Positions 1 to 7,289 of a DNA stretch of 16,773 bases are shown piece after piece. The DNA comes from JBCCGE01 sp039029455 (lineage in GTDB: Bacteria; Pseudomonadota; Gammaproteobacteria; Arenicellales; Poriferihabitantaceae). The notes below the pieces were generated by a model that was given only the letters and a program-made list of their open reading frames with translations, was not told the origin of the DNA and searched no databases. Position 1 is the first letter of the stretch; every line of letters begins with the position of its first letter. Position numbers and translations under genes: made by a program. The DNA lies in NCBI GenBank assembly GCA_039029455.1, contig JBCCGE010000067.1, forward strand, positions 1 through 16,773, given 5' to 3'.

Positions 1-1
1 C

Positions 2-328
2 CGGCATGATAATCGCGAAGTGTGGCGCTTTAAAAGCAATAAAAACCAGATCAATTCCCAGTCTATCGCCCGGCACTTTTCAGCAAACACGGCCGAAATG
101 CAGTTACAGGCCTGTCTTTCCGGGATTGGTATCGGATTGTTGCCAATATTTGCAGCTCACCCCTACCTTGAGTCCGGCGAACTGATCGAACTCTTCCCGG
201 AATATTCAACCTATCCTCCACGGGGTATATACACATTGTTTCCACAAAACAGATACATGTCATCTCGCACCAGACTATTCATTGACTGGCTGCATGACTG
301 CAGTCTGTCGTATCCGTGGAGAAACTAA
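2..328 (+). CDS. LysR-type transcriptional regulator, C-terminal fragment
   Basis: This is the 3' end of a gene that begins outside the window. The reading frame is open from base 2 to the TAA at 326-328, giving 108 residues. The text has the hallmarks of the LysR effector-binding domain: an early W-R-F strand, a central A-x-x-x-G-I-G-I-G-L-L-P segment, then L-x-S-G-E-L-I-E-L-F-P, and an R-x-F-I-D-W-L helix near the end. The DNA-binding helix-turn-helix is not in the window. In this family the domain binds a small ligand and modulates transcription, often of a neighbouring gene. The target cannot be deduced here: the next gene on this strand encodes a Tat-exported protein, and the catabolic cluster beyond it is on the other strand. 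The family assignment is fairly sure; the ligand is unknown. Confidence 0.8.
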   Translation, partial: RHDNREVWRFKSNKNQINSQSIARHFSANTAEMQLQACLSGIGIGLLPIFAAHPYLESGELIELFPEYSTYPPRGIYTLFPQNRYMSSRTRLFIDWLHDCSLSYPWRN

Positions 329-361
329 AGCGGTAAAAATCCATACCTTCAACGAAAATTT

Positions 362-410
362 CACCCAAATGGGTGATTCAATTTCCCCAAAAAACGCCAA
401 TAATTTGGCG
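362..410. repeat. Two short hairpins between the LysR gene and the Tat-protein gene
   Basis: Two inverted repeats sit close together. The first is CACCC-AAAT-GGGTG at 362-375. The second is CGCCAA-TAAT-TTGGCG at 395-410. Neither has a following T-run, so a classical intrinsic terminator is not supported. They could end the LysR transcript weakly or shape the 5' leader of the next gene. The sequence alone does not decide. Confidence 0.35.
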
Positions 411-479
411 CGTCGTCAATCTGCCTGCACGTGGTTTACGGCACGTGCTGAAATCGCATCAAATTTATCGGTATGGAAC

Positions 480-1037
480 ATGAAAAAAGACAACACGAGT
501 ACGGGTCGACGCAAACTGCTTAAGCTGGCTGGCATAACCGGAGCAGGAACGATCGCATCGACCCAGGTTCCCGATGTATGGCACTCGCCTGTCATCGACA
601 GCGTAGTGCTGCCCTCTCACGCAGCGACCTCGCCCACACCACCCGCTCCATCTATTCCGCCCGCTTCGGGTCCCAGCCCGTTCGCCGGCACCTATGCTGT
701 CACGCTGGATAATCCGGGAGTTTTTAACGGGAACTGCTCAGATTCTTCAACCGTGGTCCCTGGAACAGCGACGGTAGTGGTGAACTCTGATGCGACGTTT
801 GAGTTGTTCGAGCGTACTTATGTCGGGGTTGTGCCGGAAAATGGATTATTCGACGTATCGGTTACGCTTTCCGTATTTACAAATGATGAAGGCGACTGCA
901 CCATCGTCGATCGGGTCAGTGGACAGATTTTCGAAGGTGTCGCCACCGCCACGCTGACGTCCACGCAGACCTGCACCAGCGGTTGTGAGATCGTAGTCAC
1001 CTCGGGACTGACCGGCATCAGGATTGGAGACGCCTGA
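480..1037 (+). CDS. Tat-signal secreted protein of unknown function
   Basis: This is a protein of 185 residues. The frame is open upstream to 282, but the ATG at 480 places the twin-arginine motif (G-R-R-K-L-L-K, residues 9-15) near the N-terminus as in Tat signals, so I chose it. The Shine-Dalgarno is weak. After the signal comes a W-x-x-P-V-I-x-x-V-V-L-P-x-H-A segment, which I recall from other proteobacterial proteins with Tat signals. Next is a Pro/Ser-rich linker and a Ser/Thr/Val-rich, probably beta-strand domain. That domain has four cysteines, two of them spaced C-T-S-G-C, which could form disulfides after folding. It is likely periplasmic or surface exposed. No enzyme motif or cofactor-binding motif is visible and no function is assigned. 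A LysR gene lies upstream on the same strand and the Rieske oxygenase converges on it. Confidence 0.75.
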   Translation: MKKDNTSTGRRKLLKLAGITGAGTIASTQVPDVWHSPVIDSVVLPSHAATSPTPPAPSIPPASGPSPFAGTYAVTLDNPGVFNGNCSDSSTVVPGTATVVVNSDATFELFERTYVGVVPENGLFDVSVTLSVFTNDEGDCTIVDRVSGQIFEGVATATLTSTQTCTSGCEIVVTSGLTGIRIGDA

Positions 1038-1071
1038 ATTACTGCAAAGTACGGAATCCCGAAGAATCAAG

Positions 1072-1094
1072 CGAAGTGCTCATTGAGCACTTCG
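1072..1094. terminator. Hairpin between convergent genes, likely bidirectional terminator
   Basis: A perfect 10-bp stem (CGAAGTGCTC / GAGCACTTCG) surrounds a 3-base loop. It lies between the stop of the Tat-protein gene (1037) and the stop of the oppositely directed oxygenase gene (1110). The T-tract is poor on both strands, so its efficiency is uncertain, but position and symmetry fit a shared terminator. Confidence 0.6.
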
Positions 1095-1109
1095 AATTCG
1101 TTCTTAGCC

Positions 1110-2285
1110 TCAGCTTCGATTCAGCATCCGGCTGATGTATTGAGTGAACTCATGATTTTCGCGCTCTAACCAGCTCAGGGGTCCCGGTTCGGACAGCGGA
1201 GCTACAGCGCCCTGCCAGATACCCTCGGTGACGAAGCGGTCCTCCTCGTTGACCCGATCGAGAAAGTCCTTTGTTTCCCGAATAAGAGCTTCCTTGTCTT
1301 TGGTAGCCTCCAGCACTTCGGGGGCGAAAGCGATGCCATAACGGATTCGAACCTGATCAATGCCTTTAGGGTGCAGGGACAGATACCATAGATGGTCGGG
1401 CGCCAGCGTCATCATATGAGACGGAAAAATCGTGGGCAGCACCGACGTATGTCGCGCGTCTCCCTTAAGGTGTTTGTTGTCAGGGTGTGCGGTCCCGACC
1501 GGCGCATCCTCGGTTTTCGAAAATGTCTGATAGGTGAAGGCCGGGTTTGGCTTTTTTTCAGAAAAACGCGTGTCCTCTACCGGAAAGAAGCCGCCTACTG
1601 TGGCCGCATGTGCAACTGGCAGGTGATATCCCTCCATAAAATTCTCGGTCAGCTGCTTCCAGTTGGTATTCCAGACGTGATCTTCCATCGCTACTTCTAC
1701 ATAGTTTTCCATCTGATACGGCGCCACCACTTCTGTCAGTTCAGCCAGTTGTCTTTTCAGAGACCTTGGTCTTTTGTTCAGAGTGACGTAGATCCATCCC
1801 AGCCACGTCTCACATTTGACTTCAAAGAGGTTAAATTTGCTTCTTTCAAAGCATTTGGTCTCCTGCATGTGCGGCGCCCCTATGAGGCGACCATCCATGT
1901 GATAAGTCCAGGCATGATAAGGACACATAATACGTCTGGCTCTTCCTCGCCCCTCCAGCAAACGCATCATTCGGTGGCGACAGACATTCGCGAACGCCTT
2001 AATGGAGCCGTCTTTTTGCCGAATAATCACAACCGGTTGATCGGCTATTTCGTAAGTCAGGTAATCGCCCTGGGTTGGGATCGACTCGGCCCGACCCGCG
2101 CACAGCCAACCCTTGCGAAAGATATTCTGATACTCGAGGTCAAGAATGCCCTCATCCGTGTACATGGCGGGTTCCATTGCGGTCGCGCGATCAAGCGGTT
2201 TTGCAGCAAGACGCTTGAGGTTTTCAAGGTTTTTTCGCGTATGCGCTGTAGGATTTTTGCGTGTATGTGCAGTGGTTGACGCCAT
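1110..2285 (-). CDS. Rieske non-heme iron oxygenase, alpha (catalytic) subunit
   Basis: This 391-residue oxygenase inserts oxygen into an organic substrate using electrons from a ferredoxin or reductase. The Rieske [2Fe-2S] ligands are C102-x-H104 and C121-x2-H124. The mononuclear iron site follows in the E-N-F-M-E-G-Y-H-L-P-V-A-H stretch, with ligands H221 and H226 and the acidic bridge residue E218. The third ligand is probably within the acidic segment 347-354. A Glu at the bridge, where aromatic dioxygenases usually have Asp, is known from the carnitine oxygenase CntA. This hints at a monooxygenase or demethylase, but the substrate cannot be named. The start codon shares one base with the stop of the upstream CoA-transferase gene (TGATG), so translation is probably coupled. 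No beta subunit or reductase gene is adjacent. Residues 5-20 hold a tandem repeat of eight residues. Confidence 0.9.
   Translation of the reverse strand: MASTTAHTRKNPTAHTRKNLENLKRLAAKPLDRATAMEPAMYTDEGILDLEYQNIFRKGWLCAGRAESIPTQGDYLTYEIADQPVVIIRQKDGSIKAFANVCRHRMMRLLEGRGRARRIMCPYHAWTYHMDGRLIGAPHMQETKCFERSKFNLFEVKCETWLGWIYVTLNKRPRSLKRQLAELTEVVAPYQMENYVEVAMEDHVWNTNWKQLTENFMEGYHLPVAHAATVGGFFPVEDTRFSEKKPNPAFTYQTFSKTEDAPVGTAHPDNKHLKGDARHTSVLPTIFPSHMMTLAPDHLWYLSLHPKGIDQVRIRYGIAFAPEVLEATKDKEALIRETKDFLDRVNEEDRFVTEGIWQGAVAPLSEPGPLSWLERENHEFTQYISRMLNRS
2226..2273 (-). repeat. 24-bp tandem duplication in the N-terminus of the oxygenase
   Basis: Two adjacent 24-bp units encode T-A-H-T-R-K-N-P and T-A-H-T-R-K-N-L (residues 5-12 and 13-20). 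The peptide is conserved in seven of eight positions, while several third codon positions differ. The segment precedes the folded domain. Confidence 0.7.
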
Positions 2286-3508
2286 CAGGTTGCTCCCGAT
2301 TTTTTCATTTCATCAATACGGTTTTGATCGTACCCTAACCATTCATTCAGAATCCTTTCGGTATCGTTACCCAGTACCGGCGGAGCACTGCGATACTGAA
2401 CCTCAGCGTCGGAGAAATTCAACGGGTTACCCACACCGGCTATCTCTCCGGCCATTGCATGCGGCAGGCTGATCTCCATTCCGCGGTGCTGTATTTGTTC
2501 CTGTGCAAAAGCCTCTGCAATGGTATTGATTGCAGAACACGGTACTCCGTTCACCGGCAGCACCTGAAGCCAATGGGATTTTGCCTCCTGCTCAATCAGA
2601 GGCGCAATATACTGCTCAAGCTCACTGCGATGTTTGACCCGGTCTGCATTGGTCACAAAACGGGCATCATCAATCAGACTATCGAGCCCGATCAACGCGC
2701 ACAGTTTGCCAAACTGACTGTCATTCCCCACAGCGATGATGATACTACTGTCGCGGGTGCGAAAAGGTTGGTAAGGCGCGAGATTCGGATGGTAGCTGCC
2801 TGTGCGCTCAGGCACGTTTCCACTGACGAAGTAATTCATCGCCTGATTGGCGAGCCAGCCAACCTGGGTATCCAGAAGTGCAAGATCAATGTATTGCCCC
2901 TTGCCGGTGTCACGTCGCTGGTAGAGCGCAGACAGAATTCCTATGGTCGCATACATCCCCGTGGTCAGATCGGATACGGCAACTCCTACCCGTTGCGGTC
3001 CGGCACCGGGGTTTCCGTCTGCATTGCCGGTAATACTCATAATGCCACTCAGACCCTGAATCAGGTAGTCGTACCCCGGTTGTTCGGCCATCGGGCCAGT
3101 CTGACCGAAACCGGTTATAGACAGATAAACCAGACCCGGGTTGTCGGGTTGCAAAGACGCCCAGTCAAGCCCGTACTGCGCTAGCCCTCCGACTTTGAAA
3201 TTCTCTACAAAAACATCGGCCTGAGCAACCAGCTCTTTCAATGCCGCCAGGCCATCGGAGGTCTTGATATCCAGAGTAACGGACGCTTTATTTCGATTTG
3301 CGGCCAAAAAGTAGGCCGCATCGCCGGTTTCACTTCCTTCTTTGGTTTTCAACCATGGCGGCCCCCATTTTCGGGTGTCGTCCCCCTTGCCCGGCTGCTC
3401 TATTTTGATGACTTCCGCCCCAAGATCACCCAGCAACTGAGTACACCACGGTCCCGCCAGAATTCGGGTCATATCGACAACACGTATGCCGGACAGTGGC
3501 GCGCTCAC
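2285..3508 (-). CDS. CaiB/BaiF-type class III CoA-transferase
   Basis: This 407-residue protein moves CoA between two carboxylic acids. The N-terminus carries the family pattern (L-S-G-I-R-V-V-D-M-T-R-I-L-A-G-P-W, then L-G-D-L-G-A-E-V-I-K-I-E-P-like). The middle has G-x-G-Q-x-G-P and P-G-Y-D-Y-L-I-Q-G. The S-D-L-T-T-G-M-Y motif follows, in which D180 corresponds to the Asp that forms the acyl intermediate in formyl-CoA transferase. The segment D-x-A-L-L-D-T-Q-V with a later H-P-N-L-A-P-Y-Q-P-F resembles the succinyl-CoA:dicarboxylate branch (SUGCT-like), but the acyl acceptor is not certain. The start is GTG, chosen because AGGAGA lies five bases upstream. It follows the thiolase gene by 24 bp and overlaps the oxygenase start by 1 bp, so it is inside the operon. 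Confidence 0.9.
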   Translation of the reverse strand: MSAPLSGIRVVDMTRILAGPWCTQLLGDLGAEVIKIEQPGKGDDTRKWGPPWLKTKEGSETGDAAYFLAANRNKASVTLDIKTSDGLAALKELVAQADVFVENFKVGGLAQYGLDWASLQPDNPGLVYLSITGFGQTGPMAEQPGYDYLIQGLSGIMSITGNADGNPGAGPQRVGVAVSDLTTGMYATIGILSALYQRRDTGKGQYIDLALLDTQVGWLANQAMNYFVSGNVPERTGSYHPNLAPYQPFRTRDSSIIIAVGNDSQFGKLCALIGLDSLIDDARFVTNADRVKHRSELEQYIAPLIEQEAKSHWLQVLPVNGVPCSAINTIAEAFAQEQIQHRGMEISLPHAMAGEIAGVGNPLNFSDAEVQYRSAPPVLGNDTERILNEWLGYDQNRIDEMKKSGAT

Positions 3509-3512
3509 GTCT

Positions 3513-3518
3513 TCTCCT
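3513..3518 (-). promoter_or_regulatory. Shine-Dalgarno AGGAGA for the CoA-transferase GTG start
   Basis: AGGAGA on the minus strand is followed by four bases and GTG at 3508-3506. No ATG near the N-terminal family motif competes, so this site fixes the unusual start codon. Confidence 0.75.
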
Positions 3519-3532
3519 GTGCTCCGAGCGAT

Positions 3533-4717
3533 TTACACGCGTTCGATCAGGGCCGCGATGCCCTGCCCACCACCGATACACATCGTGACTACGGCCAGTC
3601 CGCCCTCTGTGCGTTCCAGTTCGGAGATGGCTTTTTCCGTAATAATCGCACCCGTTGCGCCGACCGGATGACCGAGAGAAATACCGCTGCCGTTTGGATT
3701 CAATCGATCGCCCGGTATATCCAGATCGCGGGCCACAGCCAGCGCCTGCGCTGCAAACGCCTCATTTACCTCCCAAACATCAATGTCCTTTACGCTGTAA
3801 TCGGTGCGCTCAAACAGATTTTTTACAGCAGGAACCGGCCCAATACCCATGTACTTGGGTTCGACCCCGGCAAACGCATATTTCAGCAATCGCGCTCGGG
3901 GCTTAACCGATTGCGCCTCGCAGGCATCGGCCGACATAAGCACAAGGGCCGCTGCGCCATCGTTGATGCCTGAGGCATTGCCTGCGGTCACTGTGCCGTC
4001 TTCCTGAAAGACCGGGCGGAGTTTCTGCATATCTTCATACGAAGCATCAAACCGTACGTGTTCGTCCTGTTCAAAAACAACCGTACTGCGTCTGGATTTC
4101 ACTTCAATAGGTAAAATCTGCTGCTTGAAATATCCACTTTCAATTGCGTGCTGGGCGCGCTGATGTGATTGCAACGCCAGCTTGTCCTGGTCCTCACGGC
4201 TGACGCCCCATTTTTCAGCTACATTTTCCGCTGTCACGCCCATATGGTACTTTTCGATGGGACAATGCAGGGCCGCCAGCATCATATCAATCATCTTGGC
4301 ATCACCCATGCGATTGCCAAATCGTGCCCCGGTCGCGATATAGCTTGAACGGCTCATGCTTTCTACGCCGCCTGCGACCGCAGTGTTGCAGACTCCCAAC
4401 TGAATTTGCTGAGCTGCAGTGACGACAGCCTGCAGTCCACTGCCGCACAATCGATTTACAGTCACCGCGGGCGTATGGTGGTGCAAACCACCTCCAAGCG
4501 CACAGACGCGGGACATGTACATATCCTGAGCTTCTGTGTGAATGACGTTTCCTATCGCACAATGCCCTACAGTTTCCGGCTCGATTCCAGCCCGCTTAAC
4601 GGCCTCCCGAACAACTGCAGCCCCCAGCTCTCCGGGAGCAACGTCCTTCAAGCCACCGCCAAAATCACCAACGGCTGTGCGTACACCGCTCACCAGCATT
4701 ACATCGTTTGTCTGCAT
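3533..4717 (-). CDS. Thiolase, acetyl-CoA C-acetyltransferase type
   Basis: This 394-residue enzyme cleaves acetoacetyl-CoA with CoA into two acetyl-CoA, or runs in reverse. All thiolase landmarks are present: nucleophile C91 in N-R-L-C-G-S-G, the N-E-A-F-A motif at 318-322, H350 in G-H-P-V-G-A-T-G-A, and C380 in C-I-G-G-G-Q-G. The length matches the usual size of about 393. The frame can be extended six codons to a TTG at 4735, but the ATG at 4717 has AGGA eight bases upstream and gives the standard N-terminus, so it is preferred. The gene starts 23 bp after the acetoacetyl-CoA synthetase stop. With that enzyme it would complete acetoacetate to acetyl-CoA conversion. A broader 3-ketoacyl-CoA specificity cannot be excluded. 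Confidence 0.93.
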   Translation of the reverse strand: MQTNDVMLVSGVRTAVGDFGGGLKDVAPGELGAAVVREAVKRAGIEPETVGHCAIGNVIHTEAQDMYMSRVCALGGGLHHHTPAVTVNRLCGSGLQAVVTAAQQIQLGVCNTAVAGGVESMSRSSYIATGARFGNRMGDAKMIDMMLAALHCPIEKYHMGVTAENVAEKWGVSREDQDKLALQSHQRAQHAIESGYFKQQILPIEVKSRRSTVVFEQDEHVRFDASYEDMQKLRPVFQEDGTVTAGNASGINDGAAALVLMSADACEAQSVKPRARLLKYAFAGVEPKYMGIGPVPAVKNLFERTDYSVKDIDVWEVNEAFAAQALAVARDLDIPGDRLNPNGSGISLGHPVGATGAIITEKAISELERTEGGLAVVTMCIGGGQGIAALIERV

Positions 4718-4725
4718 GTTCTTGG

Positions 4726-4729
4726 TCCT
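4726..4729 (-). promoter_or_regulatory. Shine-Dalgarno deciding the thiolase ATG start
   Basis: AGGA on the minus strand lies eight bases before the ATG at 4717-4715. It sits inside the possible six-codon extension from the TTG at 4735, which argues against that earlier start. Confidence 0.6.
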
Positions 4730-4740
4730 GATCAATTCAT

Positions 4741-6705
4741 CTAATTTTCCGCAAGCTCGGTCAGATTTCTGAAATGCTCCAGAGATTCAGGGTTTGCCAA
4801 AGCTTCGGTGTTTTTTACAGCGGCACCGTGCACGATATCGCGCACAGCGAGTTCAACAATTTTCCCACTTAAAGTTCGGGGAATATCTGCAACGGAAATA
4901 ATTTTTTTGGGAACGTGTCTGCGCGTCGTGTTGGTCTGAATGACCTGTCGAATCTTGCGCTTCAAATCACTGTCCAGAACAGCGCCTTCCACCAGAACGA
5001 CAAACAGCACAATCCGTACGTCATGATCCCAAATCTGACCGATACACAAACTCTCTGTGATCTCATCGACTTTTTCAACCTGGCGGTATATTTCGGCGGT
5101 TCCGATTCTAACCCCACCGGGGTTTAACACCGCATCCGAGCGCCCATAGATCACAATTCCGTCTCTCGGAGTCAGCTCCGCGAAATCGCCCTGCGCCCAG
5201 ACCCCTTTAAATCTGGAAAAATAGGCCTGATGAAACTTCTCATCATCGGGTTGGTTCCAGAAACCGAGTGGCATCGATGGGAACGGTCGGGTACATACCA
5301 ACTCACCGCGCTGTCCGACAACACTGCTTCCGTCTTCATCGTAGACATCAACAGCCATGCCGAGACCGCGGCACTGTATTTCACCTTTGTAGACCGGGCG
5401 CATCGGATTACCCAGTACAAAGCAGGAGACAATATCGGTTCCTCCGGATATGGAACTCAGCATGAGATCCGACTTGACGTTGCTGTAAACGTATTCAAAA
5501 TGATCGGGGGCGAGCGGTGAACCGGTCGACAGAACGGCGCGCAACGACGACAAATCGTAGTCTTCCATCGGCTTGATTCTCGCCTTTGCAAGTGCCGCCA
5601 GATATCGTGCACTGGTGCCAAATACGCTGATACGGTGTTCTTCGGCGACCTGCCATAAACTCCGCCGTCTGGGGAAAAAAGGTGATCCGTCGTACAGCAG
5701 CAAGGTGCACCCGCTGGCGAGACCACTCAGCAACCAGTTCCACATCATCCATCCGCATGTGGTGAAGTAGAACAACACGTCTTCTCTTTTTATGTCGCAG
5801 TGCAGCCTGTGTTCTTTCAGGTGCTGTAAGAGCGTTCCGCCAGCACCGTGGACGATGCATTTTGGTGCGCCCGTGGTGCCCGATGAGTACAGAATGTACA
5901 GTGGATGATCAAAATCCAGCTGGACGAATTCGAGTGGATCATCCGTCGACTCTATCTGCTTCCACCACACAAAATCGCCAATCCCGGAGACTTCCATTGC
6001 TGACGGTTCGTCAATAAACGGAACCATAACAACAGATCGAATCGAAGGAATACTCTTGACCACATCCCGAATCGTATCGACAACCGGAATGTCTTTACCG
6101 CCAAACTGATAACCGTTGATTGCAAACAGAATGCAGGGTTCTATTTGGGAGAAACGTTCCTTGACACCCTTGACGCCAAAATCCGGCGAGCAGGACGACC
6201 AGATAGCTCCCAGACTCGCAGTCGCCAGCATCGCCACAATCGTTTCAATTGTATTCGACATGTAGCCGGCAACTCTGTCCCCGACGCTGACGCCCTCAGA
6301 CTTAAGGTAGTTTGCAATGCGACGGACCTCCTCGAACAATTCGGCATAGGTCAACCGACGCACCTGCCCGCTTTCGCTGCGAAATATTAACGCGGTTTTG
6401 TCATCCCGAAACCGAAGCATGTTTTCCGCGTAGTTCAGTTGTGAACCCGGAAACCACTCCGCACCCGGCATTGCATCAGGCTGGATCAGGATCTTGTCAG
6501 CAGATCGGCTGCTGATGACATCGCTCCACTGCCAGACCCTATCCCAGAACAAATCAGAATGATCCACACTCCATTGATAGAACGTGTCGTAATCGTTTAC
6601 CGAATCGCATTCAGCCGACACACGGGTAATGAACTCCGCCAGCTGCGTTTTTGCAGTTTTGTCTGAGTCCGGCTGCCACAGCAGTTTTCCAGTTGAGTCA
6701 GTCAT
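4741..6705 (-). CDS. Acetoacetyl-CoA synthetase (acetoacetate--CoA ligase)
   Basis: This 654-residue enzyme activates acetoacetate to acetoacetyl-CoA with ATP and CoA via an acyl-adenylate. An acetyl-CoA-synthetase-type N-terminal segment (about 40-100) includes F-Y-Q-W-S-V and L-N-Y-A-E-N. The AMP-binding P-loop Y-S-S-G-T-T-G-A-P-K is at 273-282. S-G-G-T-D-I, typical of the acetoacetate enzyme, is at 420-425. The G-D-F and G-R-S-D-A motifs follow around 506-525, and the adenylation lysine is K615 in L-S-G-K. Length and the S-G-G-T-D signature separate it from acetyl-CoA synthetase. It heads the compact four-gene cluster. No strong Shine-Dalgarno or promoter could be fixed in the 124 bp upstream. 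It feeds the thiolase directly downstream. Confidence 0.94.
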   Translation of the reverse strand: MTDSTGKLLWQPDSDKTAKTQLAEFITRVSAECDSVNDYDTFYQWSVDHSDLFWDRVWQWSDVISSRSADKILIQPDAMPGAEWFPGSQLNYAENMLRFRDDKTALIFRSESGQVRRLTYAELFEEVRRIANYLKSEGVSVGDRVAGYMSNTIETIVAMLATASLGAIWSSCSPDFGVKGVKERFSQIEPCILFAINGYQFGGKDIPVVDTIRDVVKSIPSIRSVVMVPFIDEPSAMEVSGIGDFVWWKQIESTDDPLEFVQLDFDHPLYILYSSGTTGAPKCIVHGAGGTLLQHLKEHRLHCDIKREDVLFYFTTCGWMMWNWLLSGLASGCTLLLYDGSPFFPRRRSLWQVAEEHRISVFGTSARYLAALAKARIKPMEDYDLSSLRAVLSTGSPLAPDHFEYVYSNVKSDLMLSSISGGTDIVSCFVLGNPMRPVYKGEIQCRGLGMAVDVYDEDGSSVVGQRGELVCTRPFPSMPLGFWNQPDDEKFHQAYFSRFKGVWAQGDFAELTPRDGIVIYGRSDAVLNPGGVRIGTAEIYRQVEKVDEITESLCIGQIWDHDVRIVLFVVLVEGAVLDSDLKRKIRQVIQTNTTRRHVPKKIISVADIPRTLSGKIVELAVRDIVHGAAVKNTEALANPESLEHFRNLTELAEN

Positions 6706-6829
6706 CGCAGATTTCGTTATAAATGGTGCAAATTTATTGAGATCGATGCGACCTTTTCCAAATCTCTAGTTGTCGTCCACTCGGGTCAGCACTCGAATTC
6801 CACGAACATTTTCAGAATTCCCCGATCCA

Positions 6830-7150
6830 TCAGTACTGACTCTCCGGAACGTTGACAGTCAGACCATCAAGATCATCAGTGACTGAAATCTGGCAACTGA
6901 GCCGGCTTGTGTGGTCGACACCTTCAGCAAATTCAAGCATGTCTTCCTGCAATTCGTCCATTTCCGGCAGCTTGTCCAGCCAGGACTCCTCCACATGAAC
7001 GTGACAGGTCGCACAGCTGCAGGCACCGCCGCACTCGGCAAGTATGACGTCAATATTATGACGTTTAGCCACCCGCATCACCGACTCGCCACTTTCCGCA
7101 TCAGCGTTGATTACGCTGCCGTCAGCGAGATTGAAATTTACCACAGGCAT
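6830..7150 (-). CDS. [2Fe-2S] ferredoxin, adrenodoxin/putidaredoxin type
   Basis: This is a 106-residue electron-transfer protein of the cytoplasm. Cluster ligands are C40-x5-C46-x2-C49 and C86, in the arrangement of vertebrate-type ferredoxins. The extra C44 gives C-G-G-A-C-S-C-A-T-C-H-V. An acidic helix (residues 63-77) follows, the usual docking surface for reductases and oxygenases of this family. The start ATG has AGGT close upstream. The gene lies 46 bp after tRNA-Ser and 124 bp before the acetoacetyl-CoA synthetase, all on one strand, so it may belong to the transcription unit. That makes it a candidate electron donor for the Rieske oxygenase. A P450 partner elsewhere in the genome or a role in Fe-S assembly is equally possible. 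Confidence 0.92.
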   Translation of the reverse strand: MPVVNFNLADGSVINADAESGESVMRVAKRHNIDVILAECGGACSCATCHVHVEESWLDKLPEMDELQEDMLEFAEGVDHTSRLSCQISVTDDLDGLTVNVPESQY

Positions 7151-7196
7151 ATGGACCTACCACTAGCGTTTTGTTTCATCTCCTGGCGGAGTGAAC

Positions 7197-7289
7197 TGGC
7201 GGAGAGAGGGGGATTCGAACCCCCGAAACGCTATTAACGTTTACACACTTTCCAGGCGTGCGCATTCGACCGGACTCTGCCATCTCTCC
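7197..7289 (-). tRNA. tRNA-Ser(GGA)
   Basis: On the minus strand this folds as a class II tRNA. The acceptor stem is GGAGAGA/TCTCTCC with discriminator G and encoded CCA. The D-stem is short. The anticodon stem CACGC/GTGTG has loop CTGGAAA giving anticodon GGA, which reads UCC and UCU. A long variable arm (AAACG/CGTTT) is typical for serine. The T-arm is GGGGG-TTCGAAT-CCCCC. The length is 93 nt with CCA. No terminator T-run separates it from the ferredoxin gene downstream, so a joint transcript with processing is possible. Confidence 0.96.

Noticed and set aside
282..479. Upstream extension of the Tat-protein frame to 282
   Set aside because: It would bury the twin-arginine motif about 75 residues inside the protein and overlap the LysR gene. 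The ATG at 480 gives a normal Tat signal.
1392..2279. Long plus-strand open frame of 295 codons
   Set aside because: It lies wholly opposite the Rieske oxygenase, has no family pattern and no ribosome site. The minus-strand product has all catalytic ligands.
2459..3184. Plus-strand open frame of 241 codons
   Set aside because: It is a shadow of the CoA-transferase gene and its translation shows no domain.
4718..4735. TTG start six codons before the thiolase ATG
   Set aside because: The ribosome site lies between the two, and the ATG gives the family-typical length.
6911..7237. Plus-strand frame of 108 codons ending in G-G-F-E-P-P-K-R
   Set aside because: That ending is the typical translation of the antisense of a tRNA T-arm; the frame overlaps the ferredoxin gene and tRNA-Ser.
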